64,000 nucleotides of DNA. Origin: Vibrio aquaticus (GTDB taxonomy: Bacteria; Pseudomonadota; Gammaproteobacteria; Enterobacterales; Vibrionaceae). Both the position numbers and the translations under genes were made by a program. The notes beneath the pieces were generated by a model. It was given only the letters and a program-made list of their open reading frames with translations. It did no database searches and had not been told where the DNA came from. The stretch covers positions 744,001-808,000 of the forward strand of contig NZ_RXZH01000001.1 of NCBI RefSeq assembly GCF_003970385.1, in the 5' to 3' direction. This document shows, one piece after another, positions 16,968 through 25,994 of this stretch. How positions within the stretch are numbered: the stretch's first letter is position 1; each line of letters opens with the position of its first letter.

Positions 16968-17038
16968 TAAATGGCAATTTGTACTATTTAGCTGAAAATT
17001 GACTTAAAGGCACTGACGTCTTTGCCGGACTAAGCCAG

Positions 17039-18004
17039 TTATTGTTCACCGTACAGGCTCTTAAGCGTCTCTCTTAGCCAGGTGATCTTAGGGTTCTGAT
17101 TGTTGCGTTTATGCCAAATCATGGTGAATGGGATCACCAATTTATGCTGATGCTCTTCACCAATCGGAATCGGCAATGCAACAAGGTCTGGGTGAAGCTG
17201 TTGGCAATAGCTTTGACAATATTTAGGGGCCGTCGTCAGCATCTCATGACCGGGCTTCTCCGCAACAAACAAGGCTTGTTCGAAGGTTGCCATAGTGAGC
17301 CTTACATCGCGAGTCAGACCTTGTTCAATCAGAATATCATCAAGCGCCCACTCTTCGCTTTTCTCCCAAATCACGTTGATGTGGGAATAACTAAGGAAGG
17401 TGTCTAAATTCCACTCTTGCTCAAGGGCAGGATGATCCTTGCGCAGGTAGACGAGCGGTAAGTCAGAGAACAACACCTCAAAGTTAATGAAATAAGGCAG
17501 GAGATCTAAAGACTCTTTTGAGCGTGGGTGACTTTCTCGTCCAGTGAAACCAATGTCAACTTCGCCACGAGTGATGGCATCAATCGAATCATAGTCCCAG
17601 TTATAGAATTTCACTTTCGAGTCAGGGTAAGTATTGTGAATGCGTTGAGTCAGCTCATCAACCATAATCAACGACAGCGGCGACTCAACCCCAAGGTTAA
17701 AACGAACCCCAGTTGGTGCTTCGTCACCACGGCGAGAAATAAGCTGAGTACCAATTTGAGTCCAATCCGACAAACTCTCTTCCATACTGGTTGCCAGTGT
17801 CGTTGGCTTTAACCCCTGCGGCGTGTTCACAAACAGAGGGTCGTCAAACCAGTCTCGAAGCTTTGCCAACGATTTACTCACGGTCGATGGCGTCACATTG
17901 AGCTTCTTCGCAGCTTTGGTGACACTCTGCTCTTGCAGCAGCAATTGCAGAGTGAACAACAAATTGAGGTCAAGACGGGCAAGAGATTTCTTCATGGCAT
18001 TCAC
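17039..18004 (-). CDS. LysR-family regulator (LeuO/YidZ/NodD-like branch)
   Basis: A 321-residue LysR regulator. The helix-turn-helix region reads [20 protein letters not shown], then [23 protein letters not shown] (about residues 8-55), followed by [11 protein letters not shown], typical of the LeuO/NodD/YidZ branch. The C-terminal effector domain reaches TLKSLYGEQ. Its start overlaps the end of the MFS gene by 35 bp on the same strand, so the two are co-transcribed with the transporter first. It may regulate that transporter or its substrate pathway. The start ATG lacks a good ribosome site, which fits translational coupling. Confidence 0.88.
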   Translation of the reverse strand: MNAMKKSLARLDLNLLFTLQLLLQEQSVTKAAKKLNVTPSTVSKSLAKLRDWFDDPLFVNTPQGLKPTTLATSMEESLSDWTQIGTQLISRRGDEAPTGVRFNLGVESPLSLIMVDELTQRIHNTYPDSKVKFYNWDYDSIDAITRGEVDIGFTGRESHPRSKESLDLLPYFINFEVLFSDLPLVYLRKDHPALEQEWNLDTFLSYSHINVIWEKSEEWALDDILIEQGLTRDVRLTMATFEQALFVAEKPGHEMLTTAPKYCQSYCQQLHPDLVALPIPIGEEHQHKLVIPFTMIWHKRNNQNPKITWLRETLKSLYGEQ

Positions 18005-19160
18005 TAATGTGCTGATTTGGCACTAATACTATTAGAGAGAGCCCGATAACGCTACCCATAGCCAGTGCAATAAACAGCATCATCACCGCTGAGAAACCGA
18101 GTAGTGCCATCAGCCAGATATAGAACGCCGAGCATGACACCTGTGCGATCCCCAACATTGAGCTTGCTAGCCCTGCTTTGCGTGAGAACAAACTTAATGC
18201 CTGACTCATCGCCACACCGAAACCCATTGAAAAGCCCATACTGACCAGAACAAAACCAATCATATAGAGAGTCGAGCTATCGCCATTCAAGTGAGCCGCG
18301 AGAATAGCGATAGCCGACATTAGCGTAATGATCTGCGAAGCCATCATCAGAGTATTTTGTTTAAAGTAGCGCAATAAAATTGGTGCCGAGAACGAGGTCG
18401 ACATACCCACCATGGCAAGTAGAGCCATCGCTGTAGAATATTCACCACGAGAGTAATTCAGTGTACCCATCACAATCATGGGTGACGTGTTTACATAAGA
18501 AAGAATCGCGGTCACACCCAGTGAGGTAAACAACACTCGTGAAATAAAGAAACGATTGAATAGTGATTCTTGGGCATGCGCTTGATGAATTTCCTGATCA
18601 TTGTTTTGAGTCGGTAAAGTTTCTTTCAAAATAACCGTAGCAATAAATCCTACCGCCAGTCCCATTGCGGCCATTGCAGTGAACAGCACCGGCCAAGGGA
18701 ACTTAAGCATGATCAGATGCCCAATCACCGGCGCCAACACAGGGATCATGCAGGTAATGCCGTTCAACATCGACAAGACTTTGGCTCGCTTTTGGTCATC
18801 TAAAGTGTCACGCAATATGGCAAAGGCCACTACGTAACAACATGACGCCCCGACTCCTTGGAAAAATCGCATCACCAAGAAGCTGTCACTGGTTTCGGCA
18901 GACCCTGCCAACATCGACGCAATAGAAAAGATAACCGCACCAGCAATGGCAACGGGCTTTCGACCCAGACGATCAGCGATTCGGCCAACAAACACCATGG
19001 TAGTCGCCATGCCCGCTAGATAAATTGAAAATGCGATATGAAGCTGTGACTCACTGGCCGCTAAATCTTTGGCGATCTGAGGCAACGCGACCAAATAAAG
19101 ATCTATCGCTGTTGGGTAGAGCAGCACAAAGGCAAAGCTGCATAAAAGAAATCGTGACAT
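17970..19160 (-). CDS. MFS drug/metabolite exporter (Bcr/CflA-like)
   Basis: A 396-residue inner-membrane transporter with about 12 hydrophobic segments. Helix 1 is [20 protein letters not shown], and the loop 2-3 motif [14 protein letters not shown] is diagnostic of MFS proton antiporters. [14 protein letters not shown] near the N-terminus is typical of the Bcr/CflA multidrug branch. I use the ATG at 19160 because GAGGA lies five bases upstream; the frame is open for five more codons. The C-terminus overlaps the LysR start downstream. Substrate unknown, probably drug or amino-acid efflux. Confidence 0.88.
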   Translation of the reverse strand: MSRFLLCSFAFVLLYPTAIDLYLVALPQIAKDLAASESQLHIAFSIYLAGMATTMVFVGRIADRLGRKPVAIAGAVIFSIASMLAGSAETSDSFLVMRFFQGVGASCCYVVAFAILRDTLDDQKRAKVLSMLNGITCMIPVLAPVIGHLIMLKFPWPVLFTAMAAMGLAVGFIATVILKETLPTQNNDQEIHQAHAQESLFNRFFISRVLFTSLGVTAILSYVNTSPMIVMGTLNYSRGEYSTAMALLAMVGMSTSFSAPILLRYFKQNTLMMASQIITLMSAIAILAAHLNGDSSTLYMIGFVLVSMGFSMGFGVAMSQALSLFSRKAGLASSMLGIAQVSCSAFYIWLMALLGFSAVMMLFIALAMGSVIGLSLIVLVPNQHISECHEEISCPS

Positions 19161-19396
19161 GTTGTCCTCGCACACTGTTATCGTTTGCGAAGATAATATG
19201 TCAACGACCTAGATTTGACCTGTTGCCATTATGACAACAGGTATTTCCAATTACGACATAGTGGCACTTAAGCAAACGAACCTAGCTTTCTGGTACATTT
19301 TCTTACTGACAGAAATGCAACTAGATTAATAATATTTTACACAGTGAACGTTAATGCATATTATCCAAACAGTCGTTTCAAAACGGAGTACCATAA

Positions 19397-22096
19397 ATGA
19401 TTATACGTAGGTTTCTATTTCCACTTTCAGTAATTAGCGTCGCACTTACTGCATCCAGTTTTTCAACGTATGCCAGTACAAGCCTTGCGGAAGTACCCAT
19501 TGACAATGATGAGTACACAGAGGCACTTCATCAGCTCGGATTCAATATTTATTCAGTAGATAAAAGACCGTTTGATCCTGTAAATGGTTTGCCAAATTCA
19601 AACTATAAGCCACAGGAAACATTTATTACCCCTGTCGTTCAGGATCAGTTAGGCTTTACAAATTTCCCTAAAAGCGAAGAAAACCAAGACTATTTGTTTT
19701 ACCAAACAGACCCATACGGACTAAGCGAAAACCAGCTCCCCTTAGAGAGTACGAGTTACATTGATAATCAAAATGACTTATCAGCCGAGCAGTCCCATAG
19801 CTTTGGGAAAAGTGTTGTAGGCGGAGAAATTCTGAGATCAAATATTCACAGAGCAACCTTTCTTTATGGACAAGAGTCAAAATTATTTGCGAGTGGTAGT
19901 GCGGCCTTAGAGCTAGTAAGATCAGGTGGCATTGCTAAACTTCATCTAACATTTGATACACCCCAAGGTAAAGTTTCCAACACACTACATACCGATACAG
20001 GCAGTAATTTCCCTATTCCAAGTGACGAAAAGCTTAAGCAGACACATAGACTTGATTCCACTTTCTTAGACATTGATGGGGATGGCTACTCTGAACTACT
20101 TGCTGCTTCTTATAACGGCAGGGTATACGTGTTTACTCTCGAAAACCTAACTGATTCTTCAAGTGGTACACTGCTTGCGTCCTATGCACTCCGTCCAGAG
20201 TTTTCAAAGGAAGAATACGGTAGTATATCCCTTGCAAAAGGCGAATTTAGAACGGAGCCAGGCGAACAGTTAATATTCCTCAAACGTACATATGCCTACC
20301 CTTGGATTCCAGAGGATCCCGCTAAAGAATACCATTGCTTCGAGCGCGAAGTTCACATCGTTAAACTCGGTACGGAGGGTTACAACACTCTCATCAATAA
20401 TCCATATACCGAGTTATCTGAATATTTCTGCCCTCAAGCAATAGCCAGTGCAAAGATCAACGGACAAAATCGTGATCAGTTAATCTTAGGTGGGGTTCAT
20501 GTGGACGTTAAACGTACACTTGGTACTCATGTCATTAATATCAATGAAATAGATAGTACGACATACTCTTCAGAGCCTTTCGCTGCCTTTGATTGGAGTG
20601 AAAGTAAGTGGAAAGAGGAAAGCTTCTATGCGCAAACATCCATTGCTGCTGCTGATCTACTTGGCATAGGACAAGATTACATTGCCTACGCTAGTAAGAT
20701 TTTTGTCTTTGATCCATCAAGAGCCAATAAATTATCCAAAGTCGGGCGATGGGACTTAGGTGAGGCGTCAAATGTAACACTCGAGTGGCGAGTTGGTAAC
20801 TTTGCAGAAGATTTTAGCGAATACCAAACTAAAAACAATTTATTAGCTGCATCGCCATCAGAATCGCAACTAGTCCGATCTGAAGGTGAAGAGCTGATAC
20901 TGGCAAGAATCAATCGGGACAACGATAAATACTCACTTCGAACAGTACAATTGATCGATGTGGACAATAGTACCTTTGAGGATGTTGTCGATATAAACGG
21001 CGGCTTTTACGGATATAAATCAGGCTTGAACAGAGCGTACATTTCACAACCTACATTTTTCCCTACCTCTAGAGTAGAGATCGCAACCAATTATCACTCG
21101 GCTTACCCAAGCTTAAATACGGTTGATCCGAACCAAGTATCAATTAATGCTAAGTATGTAGGCGGACACGAGGTCAAAGTGTCAGCGCCTATACTAATTG
21201 AAGCAATGGATCCTGTTCCATATTATGCGAACTTGTTCGAGTCTATGAAACCTAATCAAGAATTTTATCATTCCACTGAAACGGGCGAGTCATATAGCCT
21301 GACTTCAACATCTTCTGCGGGGACAAGTTCTGGAATAACGACCCCAGTATTTAGCTATGCAATAAGCTCCACTGTTAGTGAGATTTTTAGTCAGCAACTC
21401 TCCGTGACGAAAACCACCTCGAATACAGCAGGCAATACAACCGGAGACGCTTTTCTCCACTTTGAAGTAACTCCATATGACAGCTACGAGTACAAAATAC
21501 TTTCAGCGCCAAATGAGTTGGCGGATGCTATAGGCACTGCAACGAGATATATGTTCCCTAGAACGCCATTGAGCTCTTATGTAAACCTTTCAACATATAA
21601 TCAAGTAAATGATGAAACGGGAGGAAAGCTGTTTTCTTATGACCATCTATTTGCGCCCAAAGGTATACCTCTAGAGTATCCAGGAATAAACGATGTTTAT
21701 GAGAGATATCCAGATGCACAAGAAAGCACGTATCATTCTCCGCCTCCAACACCTGACCAATACTTGGAAGTGGGTATGACTGTAACCACTTATTTAGAAG
21801 AAGGTCAGGGGAGTGGGGAATCCCTCTCCCAGACAGCAGAGGTAGGGCTGAATTACAGAAACTTTGGTTTCAGCAACAGCAAATCATATACAAAAGGCTT
21901 AGAAACGTTAACCAGCCGTTCATGGAGTGGCTCTCAAGGCTATTATGGTCGAGTCAACGGATTTGAAATCAGCGAAGAGTTCCCTGTCTATGAGTTTGGA
22001 ATGTACATGGCTACAGACACCAATATAGAAGGCGCAGAAGAAGACTATATAAAAATAGGCTTCTTTATGACGAACACTAACACTTTGAAACATTAA
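19397..22096 (+). CDS. Large secreted orphan protein with FG-GAP-like motif and Ser/Thr-rich strand region
   Basis: An 899-residue protein with a signal peptide (about residues 1-26, ending STYAST). Residues 225-233 read DIDGDGYSE, a calcium-binding FG-GAP/integrin-like loop, within a possible beta-propeller (about 215-560). Around 627-690 is a Ser/Thr-rich stretch (SYSLTSTSSAGTSSGITT, then ISSTVSEIFSQQLSVTKTT) with alternating polar pattern, and a second such run near 795-850 (SQTAEVGLNYRNFGFSNSKS). This resembles the pore-forming region of aerolysin-like toxins, but that is inference. It has a CGGAG ribosome site, looks more A/T-rich than its neighbours, and stands alone. I do not recognise the family. 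Confidence 0.75.
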   Translation: MIIRRFLFPLSVISVALTASSFSTYASTSLAEVPIDNDEYTEALHQLGFNIYSVDKRPFDPVNGLPNSNYKPQETFITPVVQDQLGFTNFPKSEENQDYLFYQTDPYGLSENQLPLESTSYIDNQNDLSAEQSHSFGKSVVGGEILRSNIHRATFLYGQESKLFASGSAALELVRSGGIAKLHLTFDTPQGKVSNTLHTDTGSNFPIPSDEKLKQTHRLDSTFLDIDGDGYSELLAASYNGRVYVFTLENLTDSSSGTLLASYALRPEFSKEEYGSISLAKGEFRTEPGEQLIFLKRTYAYPWIPEDPAKEYHCFEREVHIVKLGTEGYNTLINNPYTELSEYFCPQAIASAKINGQNRDQLILGGVHVDVKRTLGTHVININEIDSTTYSSEPFAAFDWSESKWKEESFYAQTSIAAADLLGIGQDYIAYASKIFVFDPSRANKLSKVGRWDLGEASNVTLEWRVGNFAEDFSEYQTKNNLLAASPSESQLVRSEGEELILARINRDNDKYSLRTVQLIDVDNSTFEDVVDINGGFYGYKSGLNRAYISQPTFFPTSRVEIATNYHSAYPSLNTVDPNQVSINAKYVGGHEVKVSAPILIEAMDPVPYYANLFESMKPNQEFYHSTETGESYSLTSTSSAGTSSGITTPVFSYAISSTVSEIFSQQLSVTKTTSNTAGNTTGDAFLHFEVTPYDSYEYKILSAPNELADAIGTATRYMFPRTPLSSYVNLSTYNQVNDETGGKLFSYDHLFAPKGIPLEYPGINDVYERYPDAQESTYHSPPPTPDQYLEVGMTVTTYLEEGQGSGESLSQTAEVGLNYRNFGFSNSKSYTKGLETLTSRSWSGSQGYYGRVNGFEISEEFPVYEFGMYMATDTNIEGAEEDYIKIGFFMTNTNTLKH

Positions 22097-22120
22097 CAAC
22101 ACATTACATACTAAACTACA

Positions 22121-22146
22121 CGCCACTCTTTCACACAAAAGTGGCG
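22121..22146 (+). terminator. Probable weak terminator
   Basis: The stem CGCCACT/AGTGGCG with a 12-nt loop lies 24 bp after the stop of the 899-residue gene and is followed by TCTTCAT rather than a clean T-run. Confidence 0.45.
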
Positions 22147-22258
22147 TCTTCATATCTGGACCCTTTATCTAACTTGTCTTATACACAGCTGGACAGAATC
22201 GTGACTCAATCCGAAACATTGCCACAAAGAGTGAAAGCAAGACCTAGCGCCAACAAAC

Positions 22259-22444
22259 CTACCTTTCTAGGTTCACTCTTCGCTCACTATTGTCGTCATA
22301 GAGATGGGCTTGGTTTCTTTCAATAAGTATCATAGCTAACAAAGGATTCAGCGCACGAACCTCACCTTTTGTGTAAGGAACCGGTATATCCCACGGGTTA
22401 TTCTGGTACATACCTTCTTCATCAAATTGAACAAAAAAATTCAT
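22259..22444 (-). CDS. Small unknown protein (61 residues)
   Basis: A short ORF, MNFFVQFDEEGMYQNNPWDI to NSERRVNLER. A strong GGAGGTAAGC ribosome site precedes the ATG at 22444, which is why this start is chosen over the longer frame. It is soluble, mildly acidic in its first half and charged at its end. It converges with the 899-residue gene and lies upstream of the CDGSH fusion gene on the same strand. I know no family for it. Confidence 0.55.
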   Translation of the reverse strand: MNFFVQFDEEGMYQNNPWDIPVPYTKGEVRALNPLLAMILIERNQAHLYDDNSERRVNLER

Positions 22445-22616
22445 GCTTACCTCCGACCAAAAACGTACCAAGCACCCGTTAATTCTAGTAGGTAATTTAC
22501 AGTTTTATTAGTAACACCAGCCCCAGATAGGCAGAGTTTTTACGATATCCTTTTTGGCTCAATAGCTTACCGATGGTCAATTCAGCAATAAAAACTCCAA
22601 CCCAACTCTGATTCTT

Positions 22617-24170
22617 TTAGGGCTGATTTATATCTGACACCCCTGCATAGCGAACCCCTGATAAGTGCGCCATTTCACGGTTCCAAGTAGCAAGGTCATG
22701 CGGGTTAAACAGACTTAAATCGTTGTGGCCACAGGCTCTTGCCATCACGCTCATTAACTCAGTGGACGCTTCGAAGAAGTTCTTTAGTTGCGTCGAGGCT
22801 TTATCAACATTGAGCCTCTGTCTTAAGTCTGCTTTTTGTGTCGCGATCCCAGCTGGGCAATTATTAGTGTTACACATTCTTGCCGCCACGCAGCCAATCG
22901 ACTGCATCGCACTATTGGAAATCGCCACGCCATCAGCGCCCAACGCCATGGCTTTGACAAAATCCATTGGGACTCGAAGCCCGCCGGTGATGATGAGTGT
23001 GACTCGGCCACTGGCTCCTACCTTATCCAAGTAAGCTCTTGCTCTTGCGAGCGCTGGAATGGTTGGCACGCTGATGTGGTCACGAAACATTTCTGGCGCT
23101 GCGCCCGTGCCGCCGCCTCGACCATCAAGAATGATGTAATCGGCACTGGCATCCAGCGCAAATTGGATATCTTCTTCAATATGATTGGCACTGAGCTTAA
23201 AACCAATCGGAATACCGCCAGTAACCTCTCGAACCCGATCGGCGAAATTCTTAAAATCTTCAACGGTATGTAAGTCTTTAAATGTCGGCGGAGAAATAGC
23301 TGATGTACCCGCTTCAATGCCTCGCACCTCGGCAATCTTACCAATGTTTTTAGCACCTGGCAGGTGGCCACCAGTACCGGTTTTGGCGCCTTGCCCACCT
23401 TTAAAATGAAACGCCTGAACATTTTTAAGTTTGGACTCATCAAAGCCAAACCCTGCACTGGCGAGCTCATAGAAATAGCGTGAATTTGCCGCTTGCTCTT
23501 CAGGCAGCATGCCCCCTTCTCCAGAGCAAATACCTGTCCCAGCCAGTTCTGCCCCTTTGGCTAAAGAGACCTTCGCTTCTTCGGACAGAGCACCAAAACT
23601 CATGTCAGAGACAAACAACGGGATATTGAGTTTAAGTGGCTTTTTCGCTTGTGGTCCAATAATCAGTTCAGTTGAAACGGGCACGTCTTCCATCAGTGGC
23701 TTGGTCGCCATTTGCGCCACCATGACTTGAATATCATCCCAGTGCGGCAGCAAATGCCTTGGTACGCCCATAGACGTCATTGGCCCATGATGGCCCATTT
23801 TAGATAGACCTTCTCGGGCTAACTGATGAATAAACTCCACCGTTGGTTCTTCTTTGGTTGCATTAGCCGCCGGAGCAACATCAATGGTTTGGATTTGAAC
23901 CCCTGGCCCCTCTTTACCCACATCAGCATCAGTAAACTGCTTATGGGCACCATCACAAAATGGTGGATTCTGAGTATGTTTACAGCGGCATAGATAGGCA
24001 TCGCCACTTTCTTCTGCAGTGAAGGCTTTGGGTTTAAAACCTGTCCCCGCATGAGAGCCATCACAGTAAGGTTGATTGCTAGAACGGCCACAAGTACAGA
24101 AGTAATTTTCTTCTCCGGCAGTGAGTTCGACTTTGATTGGTTTGTTTGCTGCTACGACAGGTTTGCTCAT
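22617..24170 (-). CDS. Double-CDGSH iron-sulfur domain fused to glutamate-synthase-like FMN domain
   Basis: A 517-residue fusion. Two CDGSH (mitoNEET-type) [2Fe-2S] modules occupy residues 22-80: ligands Cys25, Cys27, Cys36, His40 (ending CDGSH) and Cys61, Cys63, Cys72, His76 (ending CDGAH). From about residue 110 it is a GltB central/FMN domain with MSFGALSEEAK, GEGGMLPEEQ, HFKGGQGAKTGTGGHLPG and the cluster-type cysteines in CVAARMCNTNNCPAGIATQ. There is no glutaminase domain, so it is not a complete glutamate synthase; it may be an FMN/Fe-S oxidoreductase of unknown substrate. The start MSKPVVAAN was chosen because the CDGSH module begins there; longer in-frame starts exist. Confidence 0.85.
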   Translation of the reverse strand: MSKPVVAANKPIKVELTAGEENYFCTCGRSSNQPYCDGSHAGTGFKPKAFTAEESGDAYLCRCKHTQNPPFCDGAHKQFTDADVGKEGPGVQIQTIDVAPAANATKEEPTVEFIHQLAREGLSKMGHHGPMTSMGVPRHLLPHWDDIQVMVAQMATKPLMEDVPVSTELIIGPQAKKPLKLNIPLFVSDMSFGALSEEAKVSLAKGAELAGTGICSGEGGMLPEEQAANSRYFYELASAGFGFDESKLKNVQAFHFKGGQGAKTGTGGHLPGAKNIGKIAEVRGIEAGTSAISPPTFKDLHTVEDFKNFADRVREVTGGIPIGFKLSANHIEEDIQFALDASADYIILDGRGGGTGAAPEMFRDHISVPTIPALARARAYLDKVGASGRVTLIITGGLRVPMDFVKAMALGADGVAISNSAMQSIGCVAARMCNTNNCPAGIATQKADLRQRLNVDKASTQLKNFFEASTELMSVMARACGHNDLSLFNPHDLATWNREMAHLSGVRYAGVSDINQP

Positions 24171-24267
24171 CACGTTATCCATTATTATTGGGTTTGTAGT
24201 TATGGGATAAAGTAAAGGCACAAAAGTTGGGGATTTCAATTTTTGTCAAATGAGCGGCTACCCAAAA

Positions 24268-24302
24268 CAAAAACGCCTCCATCTGATTCAGAATGGAGGC
24301 GC
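24268..24302 (-). terminator. Rho-independent terminator after eda
   Basis: On the minus strand, GCGCCTCCAT/ATGGAGGCGT with a 10-nt loop is followed by TTTTTG. It ends the PTS-kinase-aldolase transcript. Confidence 0.9.
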
Positions 24303-24328
24303 TTGAAGGAGCAGTGGGGGTAAATTTA

Positions 24329-24958
24329 TTACTCAGAAACGAGGGCAACCGCTTCGCGAGTGAGCTTAGCCAACTCATCCCATTGGCCAGCTTCAATCAG
24401 CTTTTTATCAACCATCCATGTGCCACCACACGCCAGCACTCGTGGTACTGCCAAGTAGTCTTTGATATTAGCAGGATTGATTCCACCCGTTGGCATTAAG
24501 CTCACGTCTGTGTATGGCGCCAGCAGTGCCTTAACCATGTTTACGCCACCTGATGCTTCCGCAGGGAAGAACTTGAGTGTGGTTAGACCCATTTCTAATG
24601 CCGCTTCAATCGTGCTTGGGTTGTTCACGCCCGGCACGATATCAATACCAATCTCTTGGCACGCTTTAACAGTATTTGGGTTAAAGCCCGGTGACACAAT
24701 AAAGGTTGCGCCCGCTTCTTTCGCTGCGATCGCCTGCTCTTTATTTAGCACCGTACCTGCGCCGATCAGCATGTCAGGTTGCGCTTCACGCAGGAGTCGA
24801 ATTGCTTCTACCGCCGCTTCTGAGCGAAAGGTAATCTCTGCTGCTGGCAGGCCGTTTTCCGCCAACACTTTACCCAATGGAATAATGTCTTGTGCATTAT
24901 CAATCGCAATAACAGGGATAACTTTCAGCGCTTGTAGCTGCTCGTTTAAGTTAGGCAT
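24329..24958 (-). CDS. eda: KDPG/KHG aldolase, copy 1
   Basis: A 209-residue class I aldolase that cleaves 2-keto-3-deoxy-6-phosphogluconate into pyruvate and glyceraldehyde 3-phosphate. Motifs include AEITFRSEAAVEAI (catalytic Glu region), GAGTVLN, the Schiff-base lysine in TTLKFFPAEASGG, and LMPTGGINPANI. The start at 24958 (MPNLNEQLQALKV) has AGGA seven bases upstream; the frame is open upstream for 45 codons without support. It is the last gene of a PTS - KDG kinase - aldolase operon, 10 bp after the kinase gene. A second aldolase gene at 42704-43333 is very similar. Confidence 0.94.
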   Translation of the reverse strand: MPNLNEQLQALKVIPVIAIDNAQDIIPLGKVLAENGLPAAEITFRSEAAVEAIRLLREAQPDMLIGAGTVLNKEQAIAAKEAGATFIVSPGFNPNTVKACQEIGIDIVPGVNNPSTIEAALEMGLTTLKFFPAEASGGVNMVKALLAPYTDVSLMPTGGINPANIKDYLAVPRVLACGGTWMVDKKLIEAGQWDELAKLTREAVALVSE

Positions 24959-24968
24959 TGTTTTGTTC

Positions 24969-25925
24969 CTATTTGAATTTATTCTTTGCGGCGTCTGTAT
25001 GCGCCTTTGAGATGATGGCACCTTTATGCTGAATGACTTCACCAGCCAGCACATTACCATTATGGCAAGCTTGTTTGATGTCACCAGTTTCAAGGTAAGT
25101 AGCTAAAAAACCGCCATTAAATGAATCACCAGCAGACGTCGTATCGACCACATTCTCAACCACCGTTGTTGATACATTATAGGGTTCATTGACGCCCAAT
25201 TCCGAGACTAAACACCCGTTAGCACCAAGTTTGACGATGACCGTCTTTGCCCCAAGAGCAGTAAGCCGTTCGCAAGTTTGCAGAGGCGTTTCATCTCCCC
25301 AAATGGCTTGCTCATCATCAAACGTCACTAACGCTAGGTCAGTAGTTTGATACATAAGGCGATAGGCCGATTGGACGGTTTGATGGTTGTCATTAGGCCA
25401 AAGTGCTGGTCGATAGTTGCTATCGAAAGCGATTTCGACACCCGACTCTCTTAACTGCGCCAGTAACTCCAGCATCTGCGCTCTGTCTTGCTTAGGTAAA
25501 ATCGCCAAGCTGATGCCGCTGACAAACACCATGTCTGCGCTTTTTAAAGCTGATTTCACCTTTGCAAATTCAGGGTGCTGAACGAGATACTTAGCCGCAG
25601 ATTGATCTCGCCAATACAAAAAGGTTCTTTCCCCTTGCTCGTCGAGCTGAATCAAATACAGCCCGGGCGAACGCTTGGTATCGGTCAGAACCAAGCTGGT
25701 ATCAACGCCCTCTTGCTTCCAACGAGCAGTCATCTCTTGGCTAAGAGGCTCACTGCCCATGACCGTGACATACTTCACCAACAGCTTAGAGGCTGAGTCT
25801 CGCTGACTTCGGCATAAGTAAATCGCGGCGTTTAAGGTGTCTCCACCGAACGTCTGCTGCATCTCCCCAAACGGTTTTCCGTTCAGTTCAATCATGCATT
25901 CCCCAATGATGGCAATTGTCTTCAT
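24969..25925 (-). CDS. kdgK: 2-keto-3-deoxygluconate kinase (PfkB family), copy 1
   Basis: A 318-residue ribokinase-family sugar kinase that phosphorylates KDG to KDPG with ATP. Family marks are the N-terminal GECMIELNG, FGGDTLNAAIYLCR and the C-terminal signature DTTSAGDSFNGGFLATYL, with the catalytic Asp in the AGDSF motif. The KdgK assignment rests on the adjacent KDPG aldolase and the nearby hexonate dehydratase. It lies between the PTS gene and eda on the same strand. A paralogue is at 43358-44299. Confidence 0.9.
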   Translation of the reverse strand: MKTIAIIGECMIELNGKPFGEMQQTFGGDTLNAAIYLCRSQRDSASKLLVKYVTVMGSEPLSQEMTARWKQEGVDTSLVLTDTKRSPGLYLIQLDEQGERTFLYWRDQSAAKYLVQHPEFAKVKSALKSADMVFVSGISLAILPKQDRAQMLELLAQLRESGVEIAFDSNYRPALWPNDNHQTVQSAYRLMYQTTDLALVTFDDEQAIWGDETPLQTCERLTALGAKTVIVKLGANGCLVSELGVNEPYNVSTTVVENVVDTTSAGDSFNGGFLATYLETGDIKQACHNGNVLAGEVIQHKGAIISKAHTDAAKNKFK

Positions 25926-25946
25926 CGCACTGTTTCTTTAAGCAAG

Positions 25947-25979
25947 TCAGGCCTGCCAACCTAAGCTGAGCAGACCTGA
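25947..25979 (-). other. Intercistronic inverted repeat
   Basis: TCAGGCCTG/CAGACCTGA separated by 15 nt, between the PTS and kinase genes. It has no T-run on the transcribed strand, so it is more likely an mRNA-processing or stability hairpin than a terminator. Confidence 0.35.
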
Positions 25980-25994
25980 TGTTTTATTGAAGGA

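Noticed and set aside
22141..22326. A plus-strand 61-codon frame after the 899-residue gene
   Set aside because: No convincing ribosome site, starts at the terminator stem and overlaps the better supported minus-strand ORF.
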